Assembly: GCF_014651635.1 (NCBI RefSeq)
Contig: NZ_BMXG01000009.1
Span: forward strand, 111,958-175,957
Direction: 5' to 3'
DNA: 64,000 nucleotides
Origin: Cerasicoccus arenae
GTDB taxonomy: Bacteria > Verrucomicrobiota > Verrucomicrobiia > Opitutales > Cerasicoccaceae
The position numbers and the translations under genes are program-made. Below, one piece after another: positions 8,635-18,187 of this stretch. How positions within the stretch are numbered: position 1 is the stretch's first letter; the number at the start of each line of letters is the position of its first letter. The notes below the pieces were generated by a model. It did no database searches and was not told the DNA's origin. It was given only the letters and a program-made list of their open reading frames with translations.

Positions 8635-9765
8635 TCAGCTTGTCCGCGCGATCAGTCCATCGACAAGAGTCAGAGCAATGTCCACTCGGTCGTGCACCGT
8701 GGTAGTATAGCAGATATAGCGATCATCGAAACAGAATTGCGGATGCGGATGCAGGTGGCCGCACTGGGTAAGGTCTCCCCGAAGCGGACCGCGGTTTACT
8801 ATTTCAATTTCCTTTCCGGTCACCGTGTTCTGGAAAATGACATGACAATCCGGCGTACCCGGATGGTCCATCCGGTCGGCCACAAGATAACGATTCGTGC
8901 GGTCAGAATGTGCATGCGAAAGCGCACCAGGCCAAATGAGAGTCTCTTCTCGACTTACCACATCTACTTTTTTAACACCAACACCATAATGCAAATACCA
9001 GATATGCCGCCCATCGGCAGACCACCATTCATGCCCGCTATGGCTGACGGGCGTGCGAAGGAGTGGTTCCGCTTGTTCACCACGGCGAATTAACCAAATG
9101 CGGTGATATGGAAGTTCGTGGTCGAATGGTTCGTGGTCCTGCCAATATTCGTGGGCAAATAATTGAAGATCAGAATCGTGGGGACTGAAGCAACCATGGT
9201 CATAGTATTCTCCCTCATACTTGTTCCAAAGCTCAAAGGGAGATCCATCTAGCGGCAGTGCTCCGATGTAGCAAATTGGTGTGCCGTCGCGCTGAATAAA
9301 GCGAGCATCCACGTTCAAGTTTCGGCGATCTGCTGAAAATGTTGGGTGGGTTGCGAGTAACGCCAGTCGGCCAGTTGCCAGTTCAGACGGAAAGCTGTTT
9401 ACCAACTCTGCACAGTCGTTCGCACCGGTGCCACGCTTCCATATGTCGAGGTGATTGCTCCAGTAAGCTTCACCCGTGGTTTGATCGACCATAGCTGATT
9501 CAGCGGGAAACTGAGTTTCCGGAAACACTCGAACTTGCTCTTCATGAAAATCAACGACGCCCAGCACCTGCTGCGAATGCCTCCCTCCTGGCGGTGGAAA
9601 TCCGCAGCGCAGCCAGAGGAAGCGCCCGTCGCTACTAAAGCTTGGGTGCGTATAATAGAACGACTGTTGTACCGGCGCAGGGCGCTCCGTCAGAATAAAG
9701 CTCTCAACCCCATTGGCTGGGTTCTCCCAAGATGTAAAAAGCTTCGAGGTCTCAGGTGTGGTCAT
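8635..9765 (-). CDS. PL22-like (oligogalacturonate lyase-type) beta-propeller
   Basis: The 376-aa protein has no signal peptide and a TolB/WD40-like repeated pattern (FSSDGRFLW, SADGRHIWY). Near the C-terminus it has QCGHLHPHPQF (Gln334, His337, His339) and, earlier, SHAHSD (His284/His286). As I recall, PL22 oligogalacturonate lyases bind Mn through one His plus a Q-xx-H-x-H cluster, so the metal site looks intact. The expected reaction is cytosolic lyase cleavage of short uronate oligosaccharides, but specificity is unproven and no pectin lyase is nearby. A paralogue lies at 39209-40408. Apparently monocistronic. Confidence 0.6.
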   Translation of the reverse strand: MTTPETSKLFTSWENPANGVESFILTERPAPVQQSFYYTHPSFSSDGRFLWLRCGFPPPGGRHSQQVLGVVDFHEEQVRVFPETQFPAESAMVDQTTGEAYWSNHLDIWKRGTGANDCAELVNSFPSELATGRLALLATHPTFSADRRNLNVDARFIQRDGTPICYIGALPLDGSPFELWNKYEGEYYDHGCFSPHDSDLQLFAHEYWQDHEPFDHELPYHRIWLIRRGEQAEPLLRTPVSHSGHEWWSADGRHIWYLHYGVGVKKVDVVSREETLIWPGALSHAHSDRTNRYLVADRMDHPGTPDCHVIFQNTVTGKEIEIVNRGPLRGDLTQCGHLHPHPQFCFDDRYICYTTTVHDRVDIALTLVDGLIARTS

Positions 9766-9852
9766 TCAATATAAGTTAAAAACCACTGAGGAATTTTCAA
9801 CCGCTATCACAATCAATAGGTTGCGGTGGGCCAGCTTACGTAACGCCGTCAC

Positions 9853-9861
9853 GGGGGGGGG
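9853..9861 (+). repeat. Poly-G tract (9 G)
   Basis: Nine consecutive G residues lie in the gap between two minus-strand genes, next to a hairpin. It is one of several unusually long G/C homopolymers in this window. Confidence 0.8.
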
Positions 9862-9890
9862 CATTGCCCTCAAATCCTGAGAGCAATGCC
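9860..9890 (-). terminator. Hairpin after the GH110-like fusion gene
   Basis: GGCATTGC and GCAATGCC form an 8-bp stem around a 15-nt loop, 10 bp past the stop of the gene at 9900. No T run follows, only a C tract, so it is a terminator-like or mRNA 3'-end hairpin rather than a canonical terminator. Confidence 0.5.
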
Positions 9891-9899
9891 AAATCTCTA

Positions 9900-12800
9900 T
9901 TATTGCACCGGCAAAAGTTCCAAGTAAACTGACTCTCCATACAACTGTACTTGATTATCAATAATCAGTGGTGTCGGTACAGTGACATTGGCCGACTCCT
10001 TGTAGCTCATCCACATGCGAGTGTTCCAAGTCGGCTCATAAGCAGTAACACCACTCACATCGACCTGAGCACTGCCTTTTAAATAAACTTGAGACATCCC
10101 ATTATCCCACGCACTAATATCATTCAGAACCGCAGAGCAATTCGTCAACCATAGTCCCCATCCCAAATTATTAAAAACATCAACATTGCTTGCAACCATC
10201 TCACTGGCACCAACATTCCCAATTCCATTATCATTTTCGTAAAAGGCAGCCGTATGGATTTCACATGACATATTGTCGTGCGCTGAAAAACCTTCATCTG
10301 CATTTTGAAATGCTTCAACATATTCAAAAACAAGCCCTTCGCCGGAGCCATGCAGATTAAAACCGTCATTGGTCGCACCACTCGCTCGAATATTACGATA
10401 GATATGATGAGAGGCATTCTGAATTCGAACAGCGAAATATCGCGTTGAGATTTCCCACCCATGTCGGCTGACCCCGGGCAAAAGCTCCAGTTGGCTATTC
10501 CCTTCTGTGAGAAGTGCGTATTTTGTAAACTGGCCGTTATTAGCATCCTGAAGCAACCTCTCGCCTTGAAAACGAATGACAAACGGGAACGGCACGTTGA
10601 TATCGCACACATATTTGCCACCTTCGATTCTAAAATCATCCAGTGGCTCGAAGCCAGTAATCGTTTCATCGTTCCCCTCAACGACAATCGGCTTTCCGAG
10701 TAACCCCGATTTATTGACATAAAGCGGTTCGCGGTAAGGGCCACTGCCTGGGGCTATGTTAATCACATCACCTGGCAGTGCATCTGCAACCGCCGACGAG
10801 AGGCTTGCATAAATGCTTCCGCCACGTTGGTCCACTTTGAGCATCCGTGGAGCGACTCCCCCACTGCCCCCCTGCGACATCTCGATGCCCGACAGAATAA
10901 AGTTGATCGGGCGACCGTACTTCCACTCATTCAAGGAATTACCGGGAGACTGAATACCCTTCCCACCAGAATAAGCGTCTACAGCAGAACCGACATTCAG
11001 CACGATTGAGCGTCCTGAAAACCCTGACTTCACAAACTCGATTGTGAAACAGTAATTCCCCACTCCCAAATTCAGTTCCGGAAACTCCAAGCACAGCCAC
11101 TGATTACTGTGAATATTGCTTCCTTCAGGAATCACTCCGTAGTAAGTGGCAATCTCCTCGCGAGGCTCAGGGCTACCCTGACTGCACCGCGAAAAGGTTA
11201 AACGCAACGGGCATGCTAGATCTGAATTACTAGTAGAAGAATTAATTTCCAAGGCCAACTGCGTTGCAGTCAAAGCATTTTCCACTTGAAACTGCTGTCC
11301 CAAAGCACGCCGCCCATCGCCCTCGATCCAGTAGAAACGCAGCCCATTTGTATCTGCGGGGTTCACATAAGCAATGTCTTCGCTGATATTTGGCTTTCCG
11401 GAAGTCACACTGACCTCAAGCATGTCCTCTAGTTCCGTGATCGCATTACTCTCAATAATGGCATCTGACTGAATGACCGCGATAGGCTGCCCAAAGCCCA
11501 ATCCATAGGAACTACCGGCAGTGGAGGAATCAATCGAATTAACGTCAGAGATATTGTTATCGCGAATGATCACATCCTTACTCGCGACAATACTGATCGC
11601 ATCGATTGCGCATTTTTGAATCACATTTCCTTCGATCAAGATATTCTCATTTCCCTTGAAATACTGCGTCTGTTCTCCATCCGGTATAACACGGGCATAA
11701 AGAGAAATCGCTCCGAGAGTATAGCTGTTAACCGAAAAAACATCAGCCCCCTGCCCCACATTCGAAATCTCGTTGTTCTTAATCGTCAAATCATGAACCC
11801 AGCCCGCTTCTTTCCAGTATGCGAATTCGGGACCCGCGCTAATTGCTACACCCTTCAATCGCTCAAAACGATTATTTTCAACCACACCATTGCCGGCCAT
11901 TAAGCGAAGCCCCCGTGCACGATGGTCATGGAAATAAGAATTCTCAATCACGTATCCAGAAGCAGCGCTCGCAAAAAACTCACAAAAAGCACCCTCGGCA
12001 GGGACATTCAAAACCGGTTCTTCAAACCGTATTCGAAAGAAGGTTGCATTGGTAAACGTCTGAAAGCTGGGCCAGATCTCATGAGCCACAGAAAACCAAT
12101 CCTCAACCGACCCAGCAACCTGCTCAATACTCTCAATTACCGCAGTTTCTACCAATTGGAAATTCGGCTCTAAGATAAAACGAGCTTCATCCCCAGGACG
12201 TAGCACTTGATCAAATACTTGACCACCATATGGACGCATTGAAAGACATGTCCTTGAATCTTCCCACTCTAGAACAGGCAGCACGACTCCATGGAGATTC
12301 ACCCCGTCATCGCCCATGTAGGCAAACTCGCACCCACTAATGATCGGCCCAATTCGCGTGTATGCTGCATTAAATCCGTCCGCAGAAGTGGACAGCAGTC
12401 GAGCTTCAGTTGCCCCATCAGGAATCGGGCCGGGAACCACTCGCAAGCGTTCGTAAATGCCAGCATCTTCTGCAAACCGAACCAAGATGCCTACGCCAGG
12501 GGAGGCATGAAGCGTGCAATCCTCTAAAACCAACCCCTCTGTTCGGTCTTTTATCATCACCCCTGCAACAGATCTAATATTGAAAGCGACTCGATCGCCA
12601 ACTTCCACATGGTTAAACCCAGCGTCAGATGATCGAAAATGAACTCTACCATGCCGTTCATCCAAGGCCTCAAAGTCCTCTAGGTAGTAGTCAGGAGCGC
12701 CCACTTTCCACCGGTGATCCGTTTCCTCAAAGAGATTCATTCGCTTAACAAGGTAATCCGCAGTCAGGTCTGGATAACCGGTATGTATGGTGACATCAGC

Positions 12801-13160
12801 AGTCCGGTTCACGCTATTGACCGCAGTGATACTCCCTTGAGTAAATGGCAACGGATCATAGTCGATTGTCAGACCTCGTATCGTCAGGTTTCTACAGTTC
12901 TTAATGACCAGTGCACTTGCCTTTGGGTTCGTCGCAATAAGAGAAACGCCATGCGCATTAATTGTCACATCAGTCAGATCCTCAAGCAAAAGTCCATCAG
13001 TCGGAAGTTCATAACGACCCGGCGTTAAATCCACAACAGACGCCTGGGCGGGCGGAATTGATTGTAAAACAAGAAGTGCATCTGAAGGTTCACTACCTTG
13101 CACGAACTGGCCAGCCACTGCTGCCAAGATTATAGAAACGTAGAAGCGCGTGTTATTCAT
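9900..13160 (-). CDS. Fusion: GH110-like beta-helix + sandwich linker + second beta-helix
   Basis: 1086 aa, signal peptide about 1-22. Residues 25-580 are a right-handed beta-helix with LTIDYDPLPFTQG (about 97-109), SADGFN (Asp261) and YMGDDGVNLHG (Asp284, Asp285). The 23-residue spacing from Asp261 to the Asp pair equals the catalytic Asp321/Asp344/Asp345 layout I recall for GH110 alpha-1,3-galactosidases. Residues about 590-770 look like a beta-sandwich. Residues about 775-1086 are another beta-helix (PGSGPYREPLYV, GEGLVFEYVEAFQN). The N-terminal half matches the 574-codon gene at 57715 and the C-terminal half matches its neighbour at 56678. Probably a secreted exo-galactosidase-type enzyme; substrate unknown. 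The leader carries a C10 tract. Confidence 0.75.
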   Translation of the reverse strand: MNNTRFYVSIILAAVAGQFVQGSEPSDALLVLQSIPPAQASVVDLTPGRYELPTDGLLLEDLTDVTINAHGVSLIATNPKASALVIKNCRNLTIRGLTIDYDPLPFTQGSITAVNSVNRTADVTIHTGYPDLTADYLVKRMNLFEETDHRWKVGAPDYYLEDFEALDERHGRVHFRSSDAGFNHVEVGDRVAFNIRSVAGVMIKDRTEGLVLEDCTLHASPGVGILVRFAEDAGIYERLRVVPGPIPDGATEARLLSTSADGFNAAYTRIGPIISGCEFAYMGDDGVNLHGVVLPVLEWEDSRTCLSMRPYGGQVFDQVLRPGDEARFILEPNFQLVETAVIESIEQVAGSVEDWFSVAHEIWPSFQTFTNATFFRIRFEEPVLNVPAEGAFCEFFASAASGYVIENSYFHDHRARGLRLMAGNGVVENNRFERLKGVAISAGPEFAYWKEAGWVHDLTIKNNEISNVGQGADVFSVNSYTLGAISLYARVIPDGEQTQYFKGNENILIEGNVIQKCAIDAISIVASKDVIIRDNNISDVNSIDSSTAGSSYGLGFGQPIAVIQSDAIIESNAITELEDMLEVSVTSGKPNISEDIAYVNPADTNGLRFYWIEGDGRRALGQQFQVENALTATQLALEINSSTSNSDLACPLRLTFSRCSQGSPEPREEIATYYGVIPEGSNIHSNQWLCLEFPELNLGVGNYCFTIEFVKSGFSGRSIVLNVGSAVDAYSGGKGIQSPGNSLNEWKYGRPINFILSGIEMSQGGSGGVAPRMLKVDQRGGSIYASLSSAVADALPGDVINIAPGSGPYREPLYVNKSGLLGKPIVVEGNDETITGFEPLDDFRIEGGKYVCDINVPFPFVIRFQGERLLQDANNGQFTKYALLTEGNSQLELLPGVSRHGWEISTRYFAVRIQNASHHIYRNIRASGATNDGFNLHGSGEGLVFEYVEAFQNADEGFSAHDNMSCEIHTAAFYENDNGIGNVGASEMVASNVDVFNNLGWGLWLTNCSAVLNDISAWDNGMSQVYLKGSAQVDVSGVTAYEPTWNTRMWMSYKESANVTVPTPLIIDNQVQLYGESVYLELLPVQ

Positions 13161-13173
13161 AGGGGTATTTTTA

Positions 13174-13183
13174 GGGGGGGGGG
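13174..13183 (+). repeat. Poly-G tract (10 G) in the leader of the fusion gene
   Basis: Ten G residues, read as C10 in the minus-strand gene, lie 14-23 bp upstream of its ATG at 13160. Slippage here would change leader or promoter spacing. Confidence 0.8.
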
Positions 13184-13380
13184 AGGGAAATCGAAAAAGT
13201 TTAAAGCGATGCCTTTAACTTCTCCGATCAAGCAAAACGTAATGAGATAAAGCCCAATACGTATTAGGTGAATATTGACACTTCAAACTCCTTTGCAAGA
13301 ATAATCGTAAACATCCGAGTTGCGTCCCGTCTTAACTCGGTGATTCATACGCATGTCGCAACGGGATCTACATCCATGGC

Positions 13381-13408
13381 TTAGTCGCCCTTAAGAAGGG
13401 CAGACTAA
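13381..13408. other. Bulged hairpin of unknown role
   Basis: TTAGTC/GACTAA outer and CCCTT/AAGGG inner arms fold around a 3-nt loop with small internal bulges. There is no T run. It sits 134 bp upstream of the GH38 start. Confidence 0.4.
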
Positions 13409-13541
13409 AATTACTTGGCCATTATTAAATAACTTTTCTTCTGCAGATACGTGATGAGTATTGAATATACTGGCCTGATATGAAAATCCTTAAACGCCCA
13501 CAACTAAAGAATCAAAATCAATAGCGTCTGCTTAGCTTTTT

Positions 13542-16500
13542 ATGCTCCCACAACAACACCTTCCCCAACTGATCCCCAATCGAATAAATAGCGCGATCAA
13601 ACGCCTTTCCAGCCAAGTTTGGTTTAATCGCCGCCCGGTTCAGGTTGAAGCTTCCAACCCTCAGGCTGAGCAAATAACACTTCAAAAAGGCAAGGCGCTC
13701 GTACTTAATCCGATAAAACATTGTTCGTTCTGGGGAAAGCTATTTGACCAGCGCTGGTGCCGTATCATTTTGCCTACCCCTGCTGATAATAATACTTGGC
13801 TTGAGTGGCAGGACCAAGGGGAGGCCACACTCTATATCGACGATAAGCCATATTATGGCTACAATGTCGCCCACCCATCTTGTCGTTTGCCTGAAGGAGC
13901 TACTGAGCTATGGGTACAATCCAGTTGTATTCAAAGCGCCATCTGGCATCCCAAGGCCGATGGGATGGAGGAAAGTGGCAGTTTTTTCCAAGGTGCCTTT
14001 ATCGTTCAACGCAATGATGCCGCATGGGAGGCCTACCACGACCTAAAATGCCTCTTCGATTTGACCTTGGATCAGCGTATGCGTGAAAACCCACAGGTTG
14101 GTACGACGCTGAATGCTTCTGGTCTGCAAGCCCATGTGGATAAGTACTCACCTGTTTATCGTCGCCTTCTGAGCGACATGGACGCTGCGGTGGATACATT
14201 GGAACAATCTGGCATCTCAGAGATGCGGAAAAAGTTGGCTTTAGTTTATGAAACCTTCCACATGGAGAAGACTTTTTCACGTTGTGTCATCACTGGCCAT
14301 GCTCACCTCGATCTAGTTTGGATTTGGCCCGAGCGAATGGGCGAACTGAAGGCTGTGAACATTTTCGCGACCGTGGACCGCTTGATGGATGACTACCCGG
14401 AATTTCGATTCGCCTACAGCCAACCGGCGAGCTACGAGGCGGTTTCTCGTCGCGAACCCGACCTATACCAGCGCGTTCTTGGGCGAATTAACACCAAGCA
14501 ATGGGAAGCAACGGGCGCGATGTACGTAGAGTCAGACACAACGTTGGCTTGTGGCGAAGCACTAGCCCGAAGTTTTGTATTAGGCCAGGAAGGATTCACT
14601 GAAATTAATGGACAGCTCTCACGCCTTACTTGGCTTCCCGATGTTTTTGGCTATGCAGCTTGTTTGCCCCAGATCATGAGCCAAACGGGTGTGGACTACT
14701 TTTTTACGACGAAGATGACTTGGAACGCGATTAATCGATTTCCATACAGTAGTTTTATTTGGCGTGGGAATGATGGCTCTGAGGTGCTGGCGCATGTGAC
14801 TCAGGAGTCTGGGTATGTCACACATATGACCATCGATAACATCAAGGCACCCATGCATTCCAATCAGCAAGCGGACGTCTACGAAGAGTATCTTTTGCCA
14901 ACGGGCTATGGTGATGGTGGCGGTGGCCCAACACCGGAAATGCTCGAACGAGCACGGCGTCTTGGTTCTCTCCCTGGAATGCCATCGATTGAGTGGGGGC
15001 AGCCCGAAGCTTTCTTTGAAAGGCTCGAGTCTGTTAAGGATAACTTACCAGTTCATCAGGGTGAGTGCTATTTAGAGTATCATCGTGGAACTTATACAAC
15101 GCATGGTAACTTAAAGGCCAGTTTCCGTAATTTGGAGCGAGCGTTGCAAGTCGCAGAGGCAGTCGCCGCCGCAACCGGTAACCGTTGGAATATCAAAGAT
15201 TCCTGGAAGCGGCTCGTCTTTGCACAATTTCATGACTACATACCTGGCAGCTCAGTGTGGGATGTTTATATGGAAGGCCTACAGGAACTGGATGGAATTG
15301 CCGACCAACAAATTGAGACGGCATATAATGCGCTGAACGGTGAGGGTCGCGAATGCTTATTCAATCCGCACGCAGTAATGATACACAAATGGATTACAGA
15401 GCCAAATTCCGACACGAAGGCTTTGGTTTCCCTCCCTCCCCTATCCGGCTGTGAGCTGAGGGACGCAGTAGTCGATTCACCGGATCCAGTGAGTGTGCAA
15501 GGACGCGAAGTATCCAATGGCCTTGCCGCATTCCAGCTGAATGATTCTGGCTGGGTGGACCGTCTGGAGTGGGAGGGAATTTCCGTTCCACTCTCAGGCC
15601 CACTTGGGCAACTAATGATTTACGAAGACAAGGCGGCTCACTTTGAGGCTTGGGATATTGATCGCCATGTTTTGTCTAGCGGGCATCTTTGCGCATCGAA
15701 GGCAACCGTTATTGCCGTATCAGATGGCCCGCATCGGGGTGGATTTGCAGTGACACGATCTATCGGCAAACAGAGCCAGGCCACCGTGACCTTTCTTTTG
15801 GAGTCCGGCAGCCCACTAATGCATGTATCTGTTGAATTGGAGTGGAACGAACCTGAATGCCTGCTGAAGCTCCTAATTCCAACCGAATATACCGCCGTCA
15901 ATGCACGCTTTGGAGCACCATTTGGGTCTGTCCAACGCTTTCAAGTACCCAATGGCCTAACCGCAGAAGCCATGTGGGAGGTCCCATTTAGTCGCCATAT
16001 GGCAGTGTATGATGACGGTGAACGCGAAGGACTATTCGTCGTCACTGAAAACAAGTACGGCGCATCGGTCCGCAGTGGCCAAATTGGAATCAGCCTAGTG
16101 AGAAGCCCACGTGTAACTGGATATGACGATCATAGCCATGCATGGCCTCCGCATCTGACTCGCCTTAATATTGACTCGCCCTACAGCGACATTGGGAAGC
16201 ACCACATTCGCCTAGCACTCGGGCGTTATAGTGCCGACTTGCCAAGAGAGCGTCAGCCTGCCTGCTTGGCAGACACACTTTATACTGAGCCATTATTCTA
16301 TAAGGGTGCAGCAATTGAGTCAGCCGTTCTCTCAATCGAAGGTGGTGAGAGCTTGACGCCCTGCTGGGTAAAGCCGCTGGCAAACGAAGGATACGTTTTG
16401 CGCCTACACGAAGTAGCCGGTCAGAGAGGTCAATTACGGATGAAAGTACGCCCTGGGTGGAGGATGGCCTTGTCTCAAATTGGAGAAACCACTTCAGAAC

Positions 16501-16586
16501 CCTGCAATGGTATTATTTCTTTTTTCCCCTATCAGGTTGTGAGTGTCCAGATATTGCCCGCCATTCATCAAAACAAAGAGGAGTGA
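13542..16586 (+). CDS. GH38 alpha-mannosidase
   Basis: 1014 aa without a signal peptide, so probably cytosolic. The GH38 N-terminal domain carries ITGHAHLDLVWIWPER, with zinc ligands His253, His255 and Asp257. The nucleophile is Asp367 in TWLPDVFGYAACLPQI. The middle helical domain includes FHDYIPGSSVWDVY, and C-terminal beta-domains end near FFPYQVVSVQI. The N-terminal 240 residues include a sandwich (WLEWQDQGEATLYIDDKPYYG) common in bacterial alpha-mannosidases of about 1000 aa. It hydrolyses terminal alpha-mannosides with retention. It is divergent from the GH110-like gene, and a sugar isomerase follows 253 bp downstream. It is one of three GH38-type genes here. Confidence 0.92.
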   Translation: MLPQQHLPQLIPNRINSAIKRLSSQVWFNRRPVQVEASNPQAEQITLQKGKALVLNPIKHCSFWGKLFDQRWCRIILPTPADNNTWLEWQDQGEATLYIDDKPYYGYNVAHPSCRLPEGATELWVQSSCIQSAIWHPKADGMEESGSFFQGAFIVQRNDAAWEAYHDLKCLFDLTLDQRMRENPQVGTTLNASGLQAHVDKYSPVYRRLLSDMDAAVDTLEQSGISEMRKKLALVYETFHMEKTFSRCVITGHAHLDLVWIWPERMGELKAVNIFATVDRLMDDYPEFRFAYSQPASYEAVSRREPDLYQRVLGRINTKQWEATGAMYVESDTTLACGEALARSFVLGQEGFTEINGQLSRLTWLPDVFGYAACLPQIMSQTGVDYFFTTKMTWNAINRFPYSSFIWRGNDGSEVLAHVTQESGYVTHMTIDNIKAPMHSNQQADVYEEYLLPTGYGDGGGGPTPEMLERARRLGSLPGMPSIEWGQPEAFFERLESVKDNLPVHQGECYLEYHRGTYTTHGNLKASFRNLERALQVAEAVAAATGNRWNIKDSWKRLVFAQFHDYIPGSSVWDVYMEGLQELDGIADQQIETAYNALNGEGRECLFNPHAVMIHKWITEPNSDTKALVSLPPLSGCELRDAVVDSPDPVSVQGREVSNGLAAFQLNDSGWVDRLEWEGISVPLSGPLGQLMIYEDKAAHFEAWDIDRHVLSSGHLCASKATVIAVSDGPHRGGFAVTRSIGKQSQATVTFLLESGSPLMHVSVELEWNEPECLLKLLIPTEYTAVNARFGAPFGSVQRFQVPNGLTAEAMWEVPFSRHMAVYDDGEREGLFVVTENKYGASVRSGQIGISLVRSPRVTGYDDHSHAWPPHLTRLNIDSPYSDIGKHHIRLALGRYSADLPRERQPACLADTLYTEPLFYKGAAIESAVLSIEGGESLTPCWVKPLANEGYVLRLHEVAGQRGQLRMKVRPGWRMALSQIGETTSEPCNGIISFFPYQVVSVQILPAIHQNKEE

Positions 16587-16839
16587 GGTTCTCATAGATC
16601 AACCTGCTCTCCTGAAGCTGAATCACCGGTACGTTGATCGTATAGTATTGCGTATATAAATAAATGAATAACTGTTTAATTAAGGGTACAATTTAGCCTT
16701 TGCTCCATCAATTCATAAAAATATGTGCTTGCGCCTTTGACCCGTAATTATCTACAAATTCCACACGGTTCTGTCAAAATGATTGTTCGTCAAGTCTCTC
16801 GTAAGTTTGAACCCATCAGGAAAGCTACCCGGACTAATT

Positions 16840-17610
16840 ATGAGTAAAATTAAGCAATCATTCTGTTGGTGGAGTTATGCCCAACGAGGCGTAGAAAATG
16901 AGGCACTTCTGAGTGCCGCTAAACGGATAGGCTACGAGGGGGTCGAACTAATTCAGCCTGAACTTTGGCCGATGGCCCAAGACGCGGGCTTGAACATCGT
17001 CTCGATCGGTGGACACAGCTCTATCAACGATGGGCTCAACCGGCCTGAAAATGCAGCGAAAATTGAAAGAGAGCTACGGACCAACATAGAGCTGGCCAGT
17101 GAGTATGGAATTTCTAATCTCATCTGTTTCTCAGGAAATCGCAATGGCCTCAATGATGATACTGGGCTCGCACAATGCGCTCATACGCTAGAGAAAGTGC
17201 TACCTTATGCTGAAAAAACAGGCGTCAAACTCATTATGGAGTTACTGAACAGTAAAGTTGATCACAGTGACTACCAGTGCGATCATACAGACTGGGGAGT
17301 TGCCCTGTGCGAGAAAATCAATTCTCCTCACTTCAAGCTTCTTTATGACATTTATCACATGCAGATAATGGAAGGAGATATCATCAGAACTATCGGCAAG
17401 CACCATTCTCATTTTGCGCACTTCCATACAGCAGGCAATCCGGGTCGCGGGCCTCTAGATGATAATCAAGAATTGAATTACTCAGGTATCTTTAAGGCAA
17501 TCGCTGCAACGAGTTATACTGGCTACATTGGCCATGAATTCCTGTCAGATAACACGCCTGTTCAAAGCTTGGAGTCTGCCTTCAATCTGTGTCAAGCTAG
17601 CCTGAAATAA
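16840..17610 (+). CDS. hyi: Hydroxypyruvate isomerase-like TIM-barrel enzyme
   Basis: 256 aa from the ATG at 16840, chosen because homologues begin close to KQSFCWWSY and because the upstream extension starts only at a TTG. AGGAAAG at 16819-16825 could be the ribosome-binding site, though its spacing is long. Typical motifs are YEGVELIQPELWP, GVKLIMELLNSKVDHSDYQ (metal-binding Glu), LLYDIYHMQIMEGD, HFHTAGNPGRGPLDDNQELN and GYIGHEF. These fit the hydroxypyruvate isomerase group of xylose-isomerase-like barrels (hydroxypyruvate to tartronate semialdehyde, or a related ketose reaction). Together with the GH38 and oxidoreductase genes this points to sugar-acid metabolism; the substrate is not certain. 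A C11 tract follows the stop. Confidence 0.85.
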   Translation: MSKIKQSFCWWSYAQRGVENEALLSAAKRIGYEGVELIQPELWPMAQDAGLNIVSIGGHSSINDGLNRPENAAKIERELRTNIELASEYGISNLICFSGNRNGLNDDTGLAQCAHTLEKVLPYAEKTGVKLIMELLNSKVDHSDYQCDHTDWGVALCEKINSPHFKLLYDIYHMQIMEGDIIRTIGKHHSHFAHFHTAGNPGRGPLDDNQELNYSGIFKAIAATSYTGYIGHEFLSDNTPVQSLESAFNLCQASLK

Positions 17611-17615
17611 GTTAG

Positions 17616-17626
17616 CCCCCCCCCCC
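17616..17626 (+). repeat. Poly-C tract (11 C)
   Basis: Eleven C residues followed by a short AC repeat lie 6 bp past the isomerase stop. The tract marks the start of the degraded region 17.6-18.7 kb. Confidence 0.8.
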
Positions 17627-17770
17627 ACACACACCACCATCCAGTGTAAGCGTTCGGCCAGCGACCCTCTCTTGACTGCCAATGGTAACGATTTGGAGCG
17701 CGTGAGTGCTCCAACATCGTCTTGGTTGATCATGTTTGGGAGTCGTCGCGGAGGTATTGGAAGGGACCGA

Positions 17771-18187
17771 TTAAAAAAAAGGGGGGGGGCCAGCCATTAC
17801 CATATATCTGAAAGTTGAGATATTGTGTAGTCGGCCACATGCGATCACCTCCCCATGGATTCCAGTTCCAGGAACTGGGATGGGTTCCTCATCAAATACG
17901 ACAATCCAATCGGGCTCATTGTGCTGGCGAAAAGAAACGATCCGCCCGACGTCCAATGCGACCTGAAGCGTAACAGTCCCATTGCCGAGCGTCTCCACTG
18001 GCCCCAAATATTGATACCCTTCCCCCGCGCACAGGACTGGAGTCAGCAATAGCCACAGTGCGATAGATGTATGCTTGATCATGCAGGATGGCTTATCGGT
18101 CATGCGCACGATCTTTGGAACCGGCGGATGCTCATTGGATTTCTTCAGTATCCGGTAGCAGCATTGGATCGATCGTTTTTTAAACAT
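17771..18187 (-). pseudogene. Truncated secreted protein, possibly a DUF4380-like remnant
   Basis: The 138-codon frame contains a signal peptide if read from the internal Met at about codon 36 (MIKHTSIALWLLLTPVLC). It then reads LGNGTVTLQVALDVGRIVSFRQ, resembling the opening of larger beta-sandwich proteins such as DUF4380. It ends abruptly at an A8-G9 tract (17773-17789) with Pro-Pro-Pro-Phe-Phe, which looks like a slippage frameshift rather than a natural C-terminus. Sequence beyond 17771 has broken coding potential. Probably the 5' fragment of a dead or phase-shifted gene. Its start overlaps the end of the upstream remnant frame by 8 bp. Confidence 0.45.
17781..17789 (+). repeat. A8-G9 double homopolymer
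   Basis: Eight A (17773-17780) followed by nine G lie at the frame-breaking end of the truncated gene. The site is prone to slippage. Confidence 0.75.

Larger units (their letters stand above)
13161..13541. other. Divergent intergenic region with hairpins
   Basis: This 381-bp gap lies between the GH110-like fusion and a GH38 gene. It holds a G10 tract, an AATACGTATT palindrome (13256-13265), CCGAGTT/AACTCGG arms 12 bp apart (13315-13340) and a bulged hairpin at 13381-13408. No ORF or known riboswitch was recognised. Confidence 0.5.

Noticed and set aside
17640..17770. Trp/Arg-rich reading frame (NRYHWQSREGRWPNAY)
   Set aside because: It could be another fragment of a dead gene, but it has internal stops and could not be linked to any protein in the window.
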